Source: Geminisphaera colitermitum TAV2
GTDB lineage: Bacteria; Verrucomicrobiota; Verrucomicrobiia; Opitutales; Opitutaceae
Direction of reading: 5' to 3'
NCBI RefSeq assembly: GCF_000171235.2
Contig: NZ_ABEA03000041.1
Coordinates: 124,001-188,000 of the forward strand
DNA: 64,000 nt
In this document: positions 31,609 through 39,038 of the stretch, one piece after another
How positions within the stretch are numbered: position 1 is the stretch's first letter
How the letters are laid out: each line of letters starts with the position of its first letter
Program-made: the position numbers and the translations under genes
Notes under the pieces: generated by a model
Databases searched by the model: none
What the model was told of the DNA's origin: nothing
Seen by the model: only the letters and a program-made list of their open reading frames with translations

Positions 31609-32634
31609 ATGAACATCTCATCCATAGCCAAAGCCTCCGGCGTTTCCGTCGCCACCGTCTCCCGCGTCATCAACAACGAGAGTGGTGTGAGTGAGGAACT
31701 GCGACGCAAGACGCTGGCAGTCATCGAGGGCAAAGGCTACCGTCCTCGCGAAAACATCCGTCGCGGCACGCGCATTGCGATGGTCGTGCAGGCCGATGCG
31801 CCCTCCTTTGAAAACTTCTTCGCGCAAGTCTTCACTGGCGTTTCAACCTACGCCTTGGAGCACGGTGTCGAGACCACGCTCCTTTACCACACCCCAGGCG
31901 GACGCGACTTCGAACGCGGCGACGAGGCGCAAACTCTCACCGAATTGTTACGAAAGAAACGCTGTAACGGCGCCATCATCCTCTCGCCGCTTGATCCCGA
32001 CGAAGGCCGCGCCCTGCTCGCCGCGCGCATCCCGACCGTTCTCGTCGCCAACCGCACCCCGCTCGCCGGCATCGGCTACATCGATTGCGACTGTCACCGC
32101 GGCGCGCTTGAGCAAACCGAATACCTGCTCCGTCTCGGGCACCGCAACATCGGCTTTCTCTGCGGCCATCTCGAAGGTGTGATCGACCATCAGGAACGCC
32201 TCGCCGCCTACAAGCAGGCGATGGACTCCGCCGGCATTGTCCCGAAGCCCGGCTGGATTATCTCGCACACACCCACCCCTGTCACCGAGCAAGCCGGTTA
32301 CGACCAGACGCGCCAGCTCCTCGAAAAACACCCCGAAATCACGGCCATCTTTGCCAACAACGACTCGATGGCCTACGGCGCGATCAGTGCCTGCGCCGAA
32401 CTCGGCCTGCGTGTGCCCGAGGACATTTCCGTGGTTGGTTACGACGACAACCCCACGAGCAAGTTTTACAATCCCCCCCTCACCACCACCCGCCAGTCCC
32501 TTCGCGACATGGGCGCGGAAGCCGCGCAGTGGGTGGACCTGAAACTCAAAAATAAACTCAAGCTCCTCCCGCAAAAAGTTATCCACGGCGACCTCATTGT
32601 CCGCCGCTCCTGCGCCCTCCCGCGCAAAACCTGA
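31609..32634 (+). CDS. LacI/PurR-type transcriptional regulator (module C)
   Basis: 341 residues of the classical LacI/GalR type, unlike the more divergent regulators of modules A, B and D. Helix-turn-helix at 2-24 (NISSIAKASGVSVATVSRVI), hinge GYRPRENIRR, then IAMVVQADAPSFENFFAQV, GAIILSPLDPDEGR, RNIGFLCGHLEG, AIFANNDSMAYGAISACAEL and VPEDISVVGYDDNPTSKFYN, a full periplasmic-binding-type sensor. Divergent from the cytoplasmic glycosidase and upstream of a PEP-CTERM, pseudopilin and exported glycosidase set. Presumably senses the released sugar. Confidence 0.94.
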   Translation: MNISSIAKASGVSVATVSRVINNESGVSEELRRKTLAVIEGKGYRPRENIRRGTRIAMVVQADAPSFENFFAQVFTGVSTYALEHGVETTLLYHTPGGRDFERGDEAQTLTELLRKKRCNGAIILSPLDPDEGRALLAARIPTVLVANRTPLAGIGYIDCDCHRGALEQTEYLLRLGHRNIGFLCGHLEGVIDHQERLAAYKQAMDSAGIVPKPGWIISHTPTPVTEQAGYDQTRQLLEKHPEITAIFANNDSMAYGAISACAELGLRVPEDISVVGYDDNPTSKFYNPPLTTTRQSLRDMGAEAAQWVDLKLKNKLKLLPQKVIHGDLIVRRSCALPRKT

Positions 32635-32642
32635 GCCTCCGT

Positions 32643-32653
32643 CCCCCCCCCCC
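32643..32653. repeat. C11-T9 tract after lacI
   Basis: Eleven C followed at once by nine T (32654-32662), between the lacI stop and the PEP-CTERM start at 32716. The T run could serve a terminator, though no strong stem precedes it. A purine-rich GGAGGAG follows at 32665. Confidence 0.75.
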
Positions 32654-32715
32654 TTTTTTTTTCCGGAGGAGCATCCCTTTCCCATCTGTCACCAAAATCC
32701 AACTACACACATCCG

Positions 32716-33501
32716 ATGAAAACCAAAAACCTCCTCCGCAACTTCGCGATCGCCACCATCGCCATGACCGCCGCCACCGCCGCGCACGCCGCAGAGTTCC
32801 TGCTCTCGGACAATACCGACCGCAGTGCTAGCGTCGCCGCCTATCCGGGTCCCGTCACCGCCGCAAACCGCATCGTCACAGGCGTGACCTACTCCTACCT
32901 GACCGACGCAGCCAACTCCGCCAACAAAGGCGTCGGCGACACCGATGCCAGCATCATCAGCACCGACAACTACTATGCCGGAATAAAACGTGAACTCCTC
33001 GACGGCTATTCTGAACGTGGCGGCGGCAACAATGCTTCCAACTCAAGCTGGCAGAACAGCGTGGGCGCGACCATCCTCTTTGACCTCAATCAAAACTACC
33101 TCATCAGCAAAGTTGCCGTCTCGGTCGGGCACAATGGCAACCAAGGTGTCGGCGACTACCAGGTTTTCGTCAGCACTGACAACAACACCTTCACCGCGCT
33201 TGGCATATGGGACGGCTCCAAGAACATGATTGATGGAGCCGAAAGCACGAACCCAGGCCGCAACACGGAACTCAGCATCACCGCCACTACGCTTGCCGAG
33301 GCCCGTTACGTAAAGATTTTCCTCACCAACTGGAACCCCGCGCTCACCTCGCGCCTCTACAATCAACTAGCCATCGGCGAAGTCGCCATTTGGGGCGACA
33401 ATGTCCCCGCGCCATCGGTCCCCGAACCCGCCGCCTGCGCACTCCTCATCGGAGCGACATTCCTCGGTCTGGCGTTTCTGCGCCACCGCTCACGTTCTTG
33501 A
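32716..33501 (+). CDS. PEP-CTERM protein with discoidin-like domain (module C)
   Basis: 261 residues. Signal peptide 1-27 (IATIAMTAATAAHAAE). The body resembles an F5/8 type C (discoidin) carbohydrate-binding fold: GATILFDLNQNYLISKVAV, VGDYQVFVSTDNNTFTALG, LAEARYVKIFLTNWNPAL and AIGEVAIWG. The C-terminal tag is SVPEPAACALL, a hydrophobic stretch and RHRSRS. This is the only PEP-CTERM protein here with a recognisable sugar-binding look, which supports the idea that these module proteins hold glycan at the cell surface. Followed by a C20 tract and a pseudopilin gene. Confidence 0.85.
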   Translation: MKTKNLLRNFAIATIAMTAATAAHAAEFLLSDNTDRSASVAAYPGPVTAANRIVTGVTYSYLTDAANSANKGVGDTDASIISTDNYYAGIKRELLDGYSERGGGNNASNSSWQNSVGATILFDLNQNYLISKVAVSVGHNGNQGVGDYQVFVSTDNNTFTALGIWDGSKNMIDGAESTNPGRNTELSITATTLAEARYVKIFLTNWNPALTSRLYNQLAIGEVAIWGDNVPAPSVPEPAACALLIGATFLGLAFLRHRSRS

Positions 33502-33508
33502 TTTCCCT

Positions 33509-33528
33509 CCCCCCCCCCCCCCCCCCCC
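33509..33528. repeat. C20 tract in pseudopilin leader
   Basis: Twenty C, the longest in the window, ending 10 bases before the ATG at 33539. Confidence 0.9.
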
Positions 33529-33538
33529 TCGCGCCACC

Positions 33539-34261
33539 ATGCATCCCTGCCCCGCTTCATGCCACCGGGCCTTCACGCTCATCGAACTCCTCACCGTCAT
33601 TGCCATCATCGGCATCCTTGCAGCCATCATCATCCCCGTCACTGGAATCGTGCGAGCCAAGGCCCGCCAGTCCACCTGCACCAGCAACCTGCGGCAAATA
33701 GGCACAGCGTTTCACCTCTACCTCAACGACAACAAAGGAGTATTCCCGCCCTTCTACGCGCCTGATAACACAAGCGCCCTCACAATGTATAAATGGGGAG
33801 GCAAACCCGGTGCATGGGGCGGCCCCTCAAAAGAAAGCCGTCCGCTTTATCCCTATCTGTCTCCGGACACCAAAATCTTCCAATGCCCTGCCGACAAAGG
33901 CTTCGGCTCCAAAGGCGTGTTTCACCTCGATTCCGGCAACAGCTATTGCACCGCCAACTCTGGAGAACGCGGCGTGCTTCCCCGCGAAGCCAGTGGAGGG
34001 AAACTCGCCATCCCCGGCATTTACTCCCAACTCGACCAACCCTCACGCACCATCCTTGCCTTTGATGAAACCGTGCGAAACGGCGAACCCAACAACCGCG
34101 CCCGCCCCTACTGGCATCCCGGCGACACCAGCAACATCCTGCTCTGCGACGGCCATGTAACCATTTTTTCACGACAAACGGTCGAAACCTACGTTAATCC
34201 CGTGAACCCACCCGGCTACACTTGGGGCTGGTTGGCTTGGACTACCGGTGCGCAATGGTGA
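33539..34261 (+). CDS. Prepilin-like protein (module C)
   Basis: 240 residues from ATG 33539. Leader MHPCPASCHRA, then [20 protein letters not shown] (cleavage after Ala). ARQSTCTSNLRQIGTAFHLY follows as in the other copies. Near the end WHPGDTSNILLCDGHVTIFS has His and DGHV with ten residues between, a slightly lengthened H-X9-DG motif. The C20 tract immediately precedes the start. It sits between a discoidin-like PEP-CTERM gene and an exported glycosidase, so may help present or move one of these; this is speculation. Confidence 0.88.
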   Translation: MHPCPASCHRAFTLIELLTVIAIIGILAAIIIPVTGIVRAKARQSTCTSNLRQIGTAFHLYLNDNKGVFPPFYAPDNTSALTMYKWGGKPGAWGGPSKESRPLYPYLSPDTKIFQCPADKGFGSKGVFHLDSGNSYCTANSGERGVLPREASGGKLAIPGIYSQLDQPSRTILAFDETVRNGEPNNRARPYWHPGDTSNILLCDGHVTIFSRQTVETYVNPVNPPGYTWGWLAWTTGAQW

Positions 34262-34268
34262 CCCATTG

Positions 34269-34281
34269 CCCCCCCCCCCCC
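34269..34281. repeat. C13 tract in leader of exported glycosidase
   Basis: Thirteen C, 26 bases before the ATG at 34308. Confidence 0.88.
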
Positions 34282-34307
34282 GCCCGCCTTTTTCTCCCAT
34301 CCTCACC

Positions 34308-36338
34308 ATGCCCAACCAACGCCAATATCTTGTATTCATTTTTTCATTTCTTGCGGCAATCTCCCTGACAATCGCTGCTGAGGACACCCAACACCTCCAC
34401 GTCGCCTACGATTACCCACCCCAATCCGGTCTCGAACACATTACCAAAACCGACCCGCAACGCAGCCTCCTCACTGACAGAAGAACAGGCACCAGCGGCC
34501 CCTCCGCTGTCTGGGGAAAATGGGGAGGACGCGAAATGCTCATCGACTGGACATTCGCGACTCCCGTCCGCGTCAAGACGATGCGAGCCGTCATCGTCCA
34601 CCCCAGCCCCCAAAGCGACAATTCCCACGCATCCGCAGTACGGATACACGCACTCGCAGGCCCGGGTGATTTTTTGACCGAACCGGATTTCTCCCGCGAC
34701 ATCCCATTCGAAACCGGAGCGCTTCAAGAAGTGCGAATCACGTTCCCCGACAGCGGAATCGTGGCCGACCGCCTGCGCACCACCTTTATTGCCGGACGCC
34801 ACCAAGTCGTCCTCTCGGAAGTCTCTTTTGAAACCGAACCCGTCACGCCTGAAGTTGCCGCCCGAGCCCAACAAGCCCGCATCGCCACACAACCCGAAAC
34901 ATTTTCCCCTGTTGTCTGGCTCCCCCGCCCACTCGCCCCCGACGCCCGAGTATCGGGCGACTCCATTTTCGGCGTATGCGGTCACTTCCTGCACACCAAC
35001 GCCTTTTATCCGGGCAACAACCCGCGCTTCAACAACCACTGGCGTCCCTCCCACACCCTGCCCTGGCTCGTTGAAGGAAACTTCAACTGGATTCGCGAAG
35101 CCCTCTACCTGAGCATGTTTCGCACCACCGGCAAAGGAGCCTCGCACGCAACCGGAACCGCCAACCGCGCACGCGTTGAAAACTACCTGCAACGCTATCA
35201 AGACCGCGGCCTCAAAGTGCTCCTCTGCCCCATGTTTGGCGGCGGACAAATCGAAGGCTTTGAGGACACCGCCGATTGGATCGCCCAACTCGCCCGCCGC
35301 TTCCCTGCCGTGCGCGCCGTGGAACTCCACAACGAACCCAATCTAAAAGGATTTTGGAAAAGCACTCCGCAGGACTTTGTGGATACAGCCCGCGCCTTCA
35401 CCGCCAGAGTCAAAGCAACGGCCCCACAAGTCCCCATCATCGCAGGTTCCTTTGCTGGCTGGGGCGGTGCCTGGCAACACGACGACCTGAAGGAACTCCT
35501 GCCCGGCCCGCGTGAAATTGCCACCCGTTACGCCGAGGAAGTATTCAAACTAGGACTACTCGAATTTGCCGACGCCATCAGCGCGCACCCCTATCGCGGA
35601 CACTCCGCGCCCGAAGGAGGCGAAGTCCTCGAATCGCCCACCGACCCCGACGGTTTTGCCAAGGAAATCCGTAACTGGCTCGACCTCGCCGCCAAGCACA
35701 CACCCGGCGGCAAACGCCTCCCCTTTTACATCACCGAAATCGGCTATTCCGTATCTGCCCAAGGTTACACCAACGTCCCGACCGAGTCCCGTCAGGCCGA
35801 CTACATAAGCCGCCTCATGCTTGTCCTTCTCGGCGTAAAACTCGATGGCGTGCCACTCGAAGCCGTATTCTGGTACGACCTCAAACAGGACGAGATGCCG
35901 GACAGCCACTACGAAAGTAATTTTGGTATTGTGGCTCCCAATACGAGCCGTCCGCGTCCCGCATGGCTTGCGATGCGCCGGGTCAACGAATTTTTCGCCA
36001 ACACCGCCGACTTCAACCAGCCTGCGGACGCAACTCCTCCGCAATTCAGCAACGGACCCGATCTCATCAAAAACTACATCTGGCGGCGAACGAGCGACGG
36101 CGCGCTCATCGTTCCATTTTGGCGGATGAATCAGCTCATGAAAAAAGATGCCGATTTCGACAGCGAACTCCGCCTGACGCTGCCAGCCGGACTCTCGGTA
36201 GCGAACGTGCAACTGCACGACTTGCATGAAGACCGCCCGCGCAGCACGGGATGGACGCAAAAAGAAAACGTATTGCGAATCCCATTACATGTGACCGCCC
36301 GCGCCGCCTGGCTCGAAATCAAAGCTGCGTCCAAGTAA
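34308..36338 (+). CDS. Exported clan GH-A glycoside hydrolase (module C)
   Basis: 676 residues. Signal peptide 1-24 (FIFSFLAAISLTIAAE), residues 30-180 a discoidin-like beta domain (MLIDWTFATPVRVKTMRAV), then a TIM barrel with FGVCGHFLHTN near 221, acid/base in ELHNEPNLKGFW (Glu343), ISAHPYRGH and nucleophile in FYITEIGYSVS (Glu477), plus a C-terminal beta domain. Substrate is unknown; GH39/GH5/GH30-like activity is possible. It is preceded by a C13 tract and is third in the row PEP-CTERM, pseudopilin, glycosidase. Together with the cytoplasmic GH-A enzyme at 29903 it would make an outside-inside degradation pair. Confidence 0.87.
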   Translation: MPNQRQYLVFIFSFLAAISLTIAAEDTQHLHVAYDYPPQSGLEHITKTDPQRSLLTDRRTGTSGPSAVWGKWGGREMLIDWTFATPVRVKTMRAVIVHPSPQSDNSHASAVRIHALAGPGDFLTEPDFSRDIPFETGALQEVRITFPDSGIVADRLRTTFIAGRHQVVLSEVSFETEPVTPEVAARAQQARIATQPETFSPVVWLPRPLAPDARVSGDSIFGVCGHFLHTNAFYPGNNPRFNNHWRPSHTLPWLVEGNFNWIREALYLSMFRTTGKGASHATGTANRARVENYLQRYQDRGLKVLLCPMFGGGQIEGFEDTADWIAQLARRFPAVRAVELHNEPNLKGFWKSTPQDFVDTARAFTARVKATAPQVPIIAGSFAGWGGAWQHDDLKELLPGPREIATRYAEEVFKLGLLEFADAISAHPYRGHSAPEGGEVLESPTDPDGFAKEIRNWLDLAAKHTPGGKRLPFYITEIGYSVSAQGYTNVPTESRQADYISRLMLVLLGVKLDGVPLEAVFWYDLKQDEMPDSHYESNFGIVAPNTSRPRPAWLAMRRVNEFFANTADFNQPADATPPQFSNGPDLIKNYIWRRTSDGALIVPFWRMNQLMKKDADFDSELRLTLPAGLSVANVQLHDLHEDRPRSTGWTQKENVLRIPLHVTARAAWLEIKAASK

Positions 36339-36341
36339 ACG

Positions 36342-36356
36342 CCCCCCCCCCCCCCC
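36342..36356. repeat. C15 tract after glycosidase
   Basis: Fifteen C directly after the stop at 36338 and 98 bases before the next start. Confidence 0.88.
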
Positions 36357-36454
36357 GGCCCCTCCCTTAAATCGACGAAACGGGCAACGGCACTGTTGAA
36401 AAACACAAGCCCTGGTGAACTATGGGCGGGACTAGCGATCCTGTTTAACGCTCC

Positions 36455-38254
36455 ATGACCACACCTGCACTCTCCCCCGCCGCGCTCGAAAAGCTCCGCG
36501 CCCATCTTGATGCCGAGGAAACCAACTACACGCCCGCCATCTGCATGCTCCGCTCCGTGTGGGCCGGGCCCGGCTACCACTCGCGCGTGCCCAACGGCAC
36601 CCTCGTCCACGAAACTCGCAAAACACTCAGTTACGCCCTGCTCCTCCTCGCTGAAGGCTCCGCCACCTCCGTCGCCCGCGCCGCTGCTGTAGTTGCAGCG
36701 ACACTACCCTTGCAGGAAACCGATCCCTGCGCACCCACCTATGGCATCTGGCCGTGGTTGCAGGAAGAGCCGCTCTCCGAAATGCGTCCGCCCGACTGGA
36801 ATTGGGCCGACTTTTGCGGCGTGCGCCTCGCCCACATCCTCGCGTGCTATCACGCGCCGCTCGCTGCGCATGCGCCCTCGTTGGTGCCTCAAATGGAGGC
36901 TGCGCTCGCCCACGCCGCGCGCTCAATCTTCCGCCGCAACGTCGGCCCCGGTTACACCAACATCGCCATCAAAGGCGCGGTCGTTTGCGTGGCGGCAGGC
37001 GAGTTGTTGGACGACCCCTTTCTCATTCACTACGGGCGCACCCGGTTCGAACGCATCATCGCCTACTCGCTCCATCACGAAGGTTTTAACGAGTACAACA
37101 GCCCCAACTACGGGCATCTCGTTCTCACCGAACTCGAACGCGGCCTGCTCCTCATCCGCGACGCCGACGCACGCGCGCACATCAGCGAACTCCACGCCTT
37201 CACCTGGCGGCAATTCGCCCGCACCTTCCATCCCGGCACCGGACAACTCTGCGGCCCGCAAAGCCGCGCCTACCAAGACCTGCTACCCACCGCCTTCGCC
37301 CGCATTCTCGAAGCCGAAACCGGTCTCGCCGTCTTCCATCCGGCCAACCACCCCGTCGCGCAAAAACGCGACTTCGCCGCGGGTGACCCCGTCGCCGAAC
37401 TCCTCATCCCGCGCCATCCCGCCCCGCCCGATGTCCGCGACACCATCGCCCAAGCCGCCTGCGAACCCGTGCTGCGCCGCCAACACTTCATACGTTCGCC
37501 CCGCGAAGAAGAGTGCCGCATCTCGACCGTCTGGCATGCGCCATCCGCCTGTATCGGATCAATGAATACCGGGACATTCTGGGTGCAGCAACGCCCCGTC
37601 CTCGGCTACTGGCTCACGCAGCCAGTGGACGGCGCCGTCGCCGTGGTGCGCGTCCGCTTCACCCACGACGGACGCGACTTTGCCTCCGGCATGTTGCAAA
37701 CGCGCCAGCACGACAACCAACTCCTCTGCCTCGCCACGCTCACCACCAACAAAGGTGATTACCACGACCACCTCGACCGTCCCGCCAACGGCACCTTCGA
37801 AGTCGGACAACTCGCCCTCTCCATCGAAGTCACCGCACCCGGCGCAACCGTAACCGAAAGCAGTTCCGATAATTCCACCTTCACCCTCGCCGCTGGCGAC
37901 GGCAGCGTTCGCGTGCGCCCCGCCTTCGCCCTGTTTGGCGATCTCCCTATAAAGTGGGAAACTGCCACCTCCGCTCCCGTTCCCGGCGGTGATGTCACTG
38001 TTTCCGCCCGCGCGCTCATCAACCACGGTGATCGTTTCAAACTCACCCCGTCTGCGCTCAATGCCGCCGCCATCGGATTCCATCTTGAGTTGCTGCACAC
38101 CGGCACCGCGGCCACGCACGCGCCTGCAATTCCCTCTCTCCACGCCACGCTCTCCGAAGACAAACGCACCGTCCACCTCCATAGCACGGCAAGTGGCATC
38201 CCCCTTGAACTCGCCGCCAGCCTCAAACCTGCGCCCTTCCCGGCACTTCACTGA
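36455..38254 (+). CDS. Alpha/alpha-toroid-like protein, possible polysaccharide lyase
   Basis: 599 residues, no signal peptide. The first 330 residues are helical with WPWLQEEP, NWADFCGVRLAHILACY and HHEGFNEYNSPNYGHLVLTEL near 208-228; the last resembles the active-site region of alginate/heparinase-type toroid lyases (Asn, Tyr and His clusters). The rest is beta-rich (TFWVQQRPVLGYWL, NKGDYHDHLDRPANGTFEVG), as the C-terminal sandwich of heparinase II/III-like lyases. I do not recognise an exact family. Lack of an export signal would place it in the cytoplasm, unlike most lyases. It closes module C and probably acts on the same glycan. Confidence 0.7.
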   Translation: MTTPALSPAALEKLRAHLDAEETNYTPAICMLRSVWAGPGYHSRVPNGTLVHETRKTLSYALLLLAEGSATSVARAAAVVAATLPLQETDPCAPTYGIWPWLQEEPLSEMRPPDWNWADFCGVRLAHILACYHAPLAAHAPSLVPQMEAALAHAARSIFRRNVGPGYTNIAIKGAVVCVAAGELLDDPFLIHYGRTRFERIIAYSLHHEGFNEYNSPNYGHLVLTELERGLLLIRDADARAHISELHAFTWRQFARTFHPGTGQLCGPQSRAYQDLLPTAFARILEAETGLAVFHPANHPVAQKRDFAAGDPVAELLIPRHPAPPDVRDTIAQAACEPVLRRQHFIRSPREEECRISTVWHAPSACIGSMNTGTFWVQQRPVLGYWLTQPVDGAVAVVRVRFTHDGRDFASGMLQTRQHDNQLLCLATLTTNKGDYHDHLDRPANGTFEVGQLALSIEVTAPGATVTESSSDNSTFTLAAGDGSVRVRPAFALFGDLPIKWETATSAPVPGGDVTVSARALINHGDRFKLTPSALNAAAIGFHLELLHTGTAATHAPAIPSLHATLSEDKRTVHLHSTASGIPLELAASLKPAPFPALH

Positions 38255-38294
38255 ACCGGCACGCGAGCAAGATCCTCCATCCGTCCTCGTCCCT

Positions 38295-38309
38295 CCCCCC
38301 CCCCCCCCC
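38295..38309. repeat. C15 tract upstream of antitoxin gene
   Basis: Fifteen C, 47 bases before the antitoxin start at 38357. Confidence 0.88.
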
Positions 38310-38337
38310 GGCAGTCCGCTTGACTCAAATGGACTGC

Positions 38338-38353
38338 GTATTACCTGTATTAC
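38338..38353. promoter_or_regulatory. Direct repeat operator before RHH antitoxin
   Basis: GTATTAC-CT-GTATTAC, two perfect 7-base copies 9 bases apart, ending 3 bases before the ATG at 38357. Fits autoregulation by a ribbon-helix-helix antitoxin. Confidence 0.55.
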
Positions 38354-38356
38354 ATC

Positions 38357-38593
38357 ATGCCAACGATCACCTTCAAAGTAACCGACGAAGAGGCCCAGGA
38401 ACTCCGTCGCAAAGCCCGCCTCAAAAAAATGACTGTATCCGATTACCTGCGACGCTCCGCCTTCCCCGCGCCTGCACGCCCCGTGAAACGCATCATCAAA
38501 AAAAACCCGATCAGCGGCGCACTCTGTGATTACACACCAGGCCCCATCGTGACAGAAGAACAAATCAAAGCCGCGCTCGCCGACTTCCCGTGA
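38357..38593 (+). CDS. Ribbon-helix-helix antitoxin
   Basis: 78 residues. The first 38 (PTITFKVTDEEAQELRRKAR, MTVSDYLRRSAF) form a ribbon-helix-helix DNA-binding unit; the basic middle (KRIIKKNP) and acidic tail (VTEEQIKAALADFP) would wrap the toxin. Its last codons overlap the PIN toxin start by 4 bases (ATGA-type coupling, with the toxin ATG inside the stop region), a typical toxin-antitoxin layout. The direct repeat just upstream is its likely operator. Confidence 0.85.
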   Translation: MPTITFKVTDEEAQELRRKARLKKMTVSDYLRRSAFPAPARPVKRIIKKNPISGALCDYTPGPIVTEEQIKAALADFP

Positions 38594-38985
38594 AATACCT
38601 CCTCGACGTAAACGGCCTTATTGCCTGGCGTCACACCCAGCATCCCAAACATGTTTCCCTCCATGCATGGGCCGTGCGGACTGGTTTCAAGCACATGGGA
38701 ACATGCGCCATCGTTGAATTGGGATTTTTGAGAATTTCGATGAGCCACTACCAGCTCACCCTCGCCGACGCCCGCAAAGCCCTTGCCGACATTCGCAAAC
38801 TGACTGGCGGCTACATCGCTGACTGCCCCTCCCCTGCCCTCCCCCTCTGGGCCACGACAGCGGCCAGAACCACCGACGCCTACCTCTGCCAGCTCGCCAC
38901 CGCCCACGGCCTGCAACTGGCGACCTTTGACACCGGCATCAAAGACCCGGTCGCCTTCCTCATCCCCCCCGCGCCAGATGCCTGA
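38590..38985 (+). CDS. PIN-domain toxin (VapC-like)
   Basis: 131 residues. PIN-domain acidic set: Asp6 in MKYLLDVNGLIAW, Glu in CAIVELGFLRIS near 42, Asp in RTTDAYLCQLATAHG near 98, and Asp in LATFDTGI near 115. Family members are endoribonucleases, usually cutting tRNA or rRNA. All key residues are present, so it should be active, held by the RHH protein encoded in overlap just before. Both genes sit between module C and module D. Confidence 0.88.
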   Translation: MKYLLDVNGLIAWRHTQHPKHVSLHAWAVRTGFKHMGTCAIVELGFLRISMSHYQLTLADARKALADIRKLTGGYIADCPSPALPLWATTAARTTDAYLCQLATAHGLQLATFDTGIKDPVAFLIPPAPDA

Positions 38986-39038
38986 GCTTCCTCTGCGTCT
39001 CTGCGTGAGATACTTCTGCTTGCGCAAAGGTAGAGCCA

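Noticed and set aside
37083-37100. TTTTAACGAGTACAAC resembling the module A operator
   Set aside because: Inside the toroid gene, second half does not match and the codons fit the protein.
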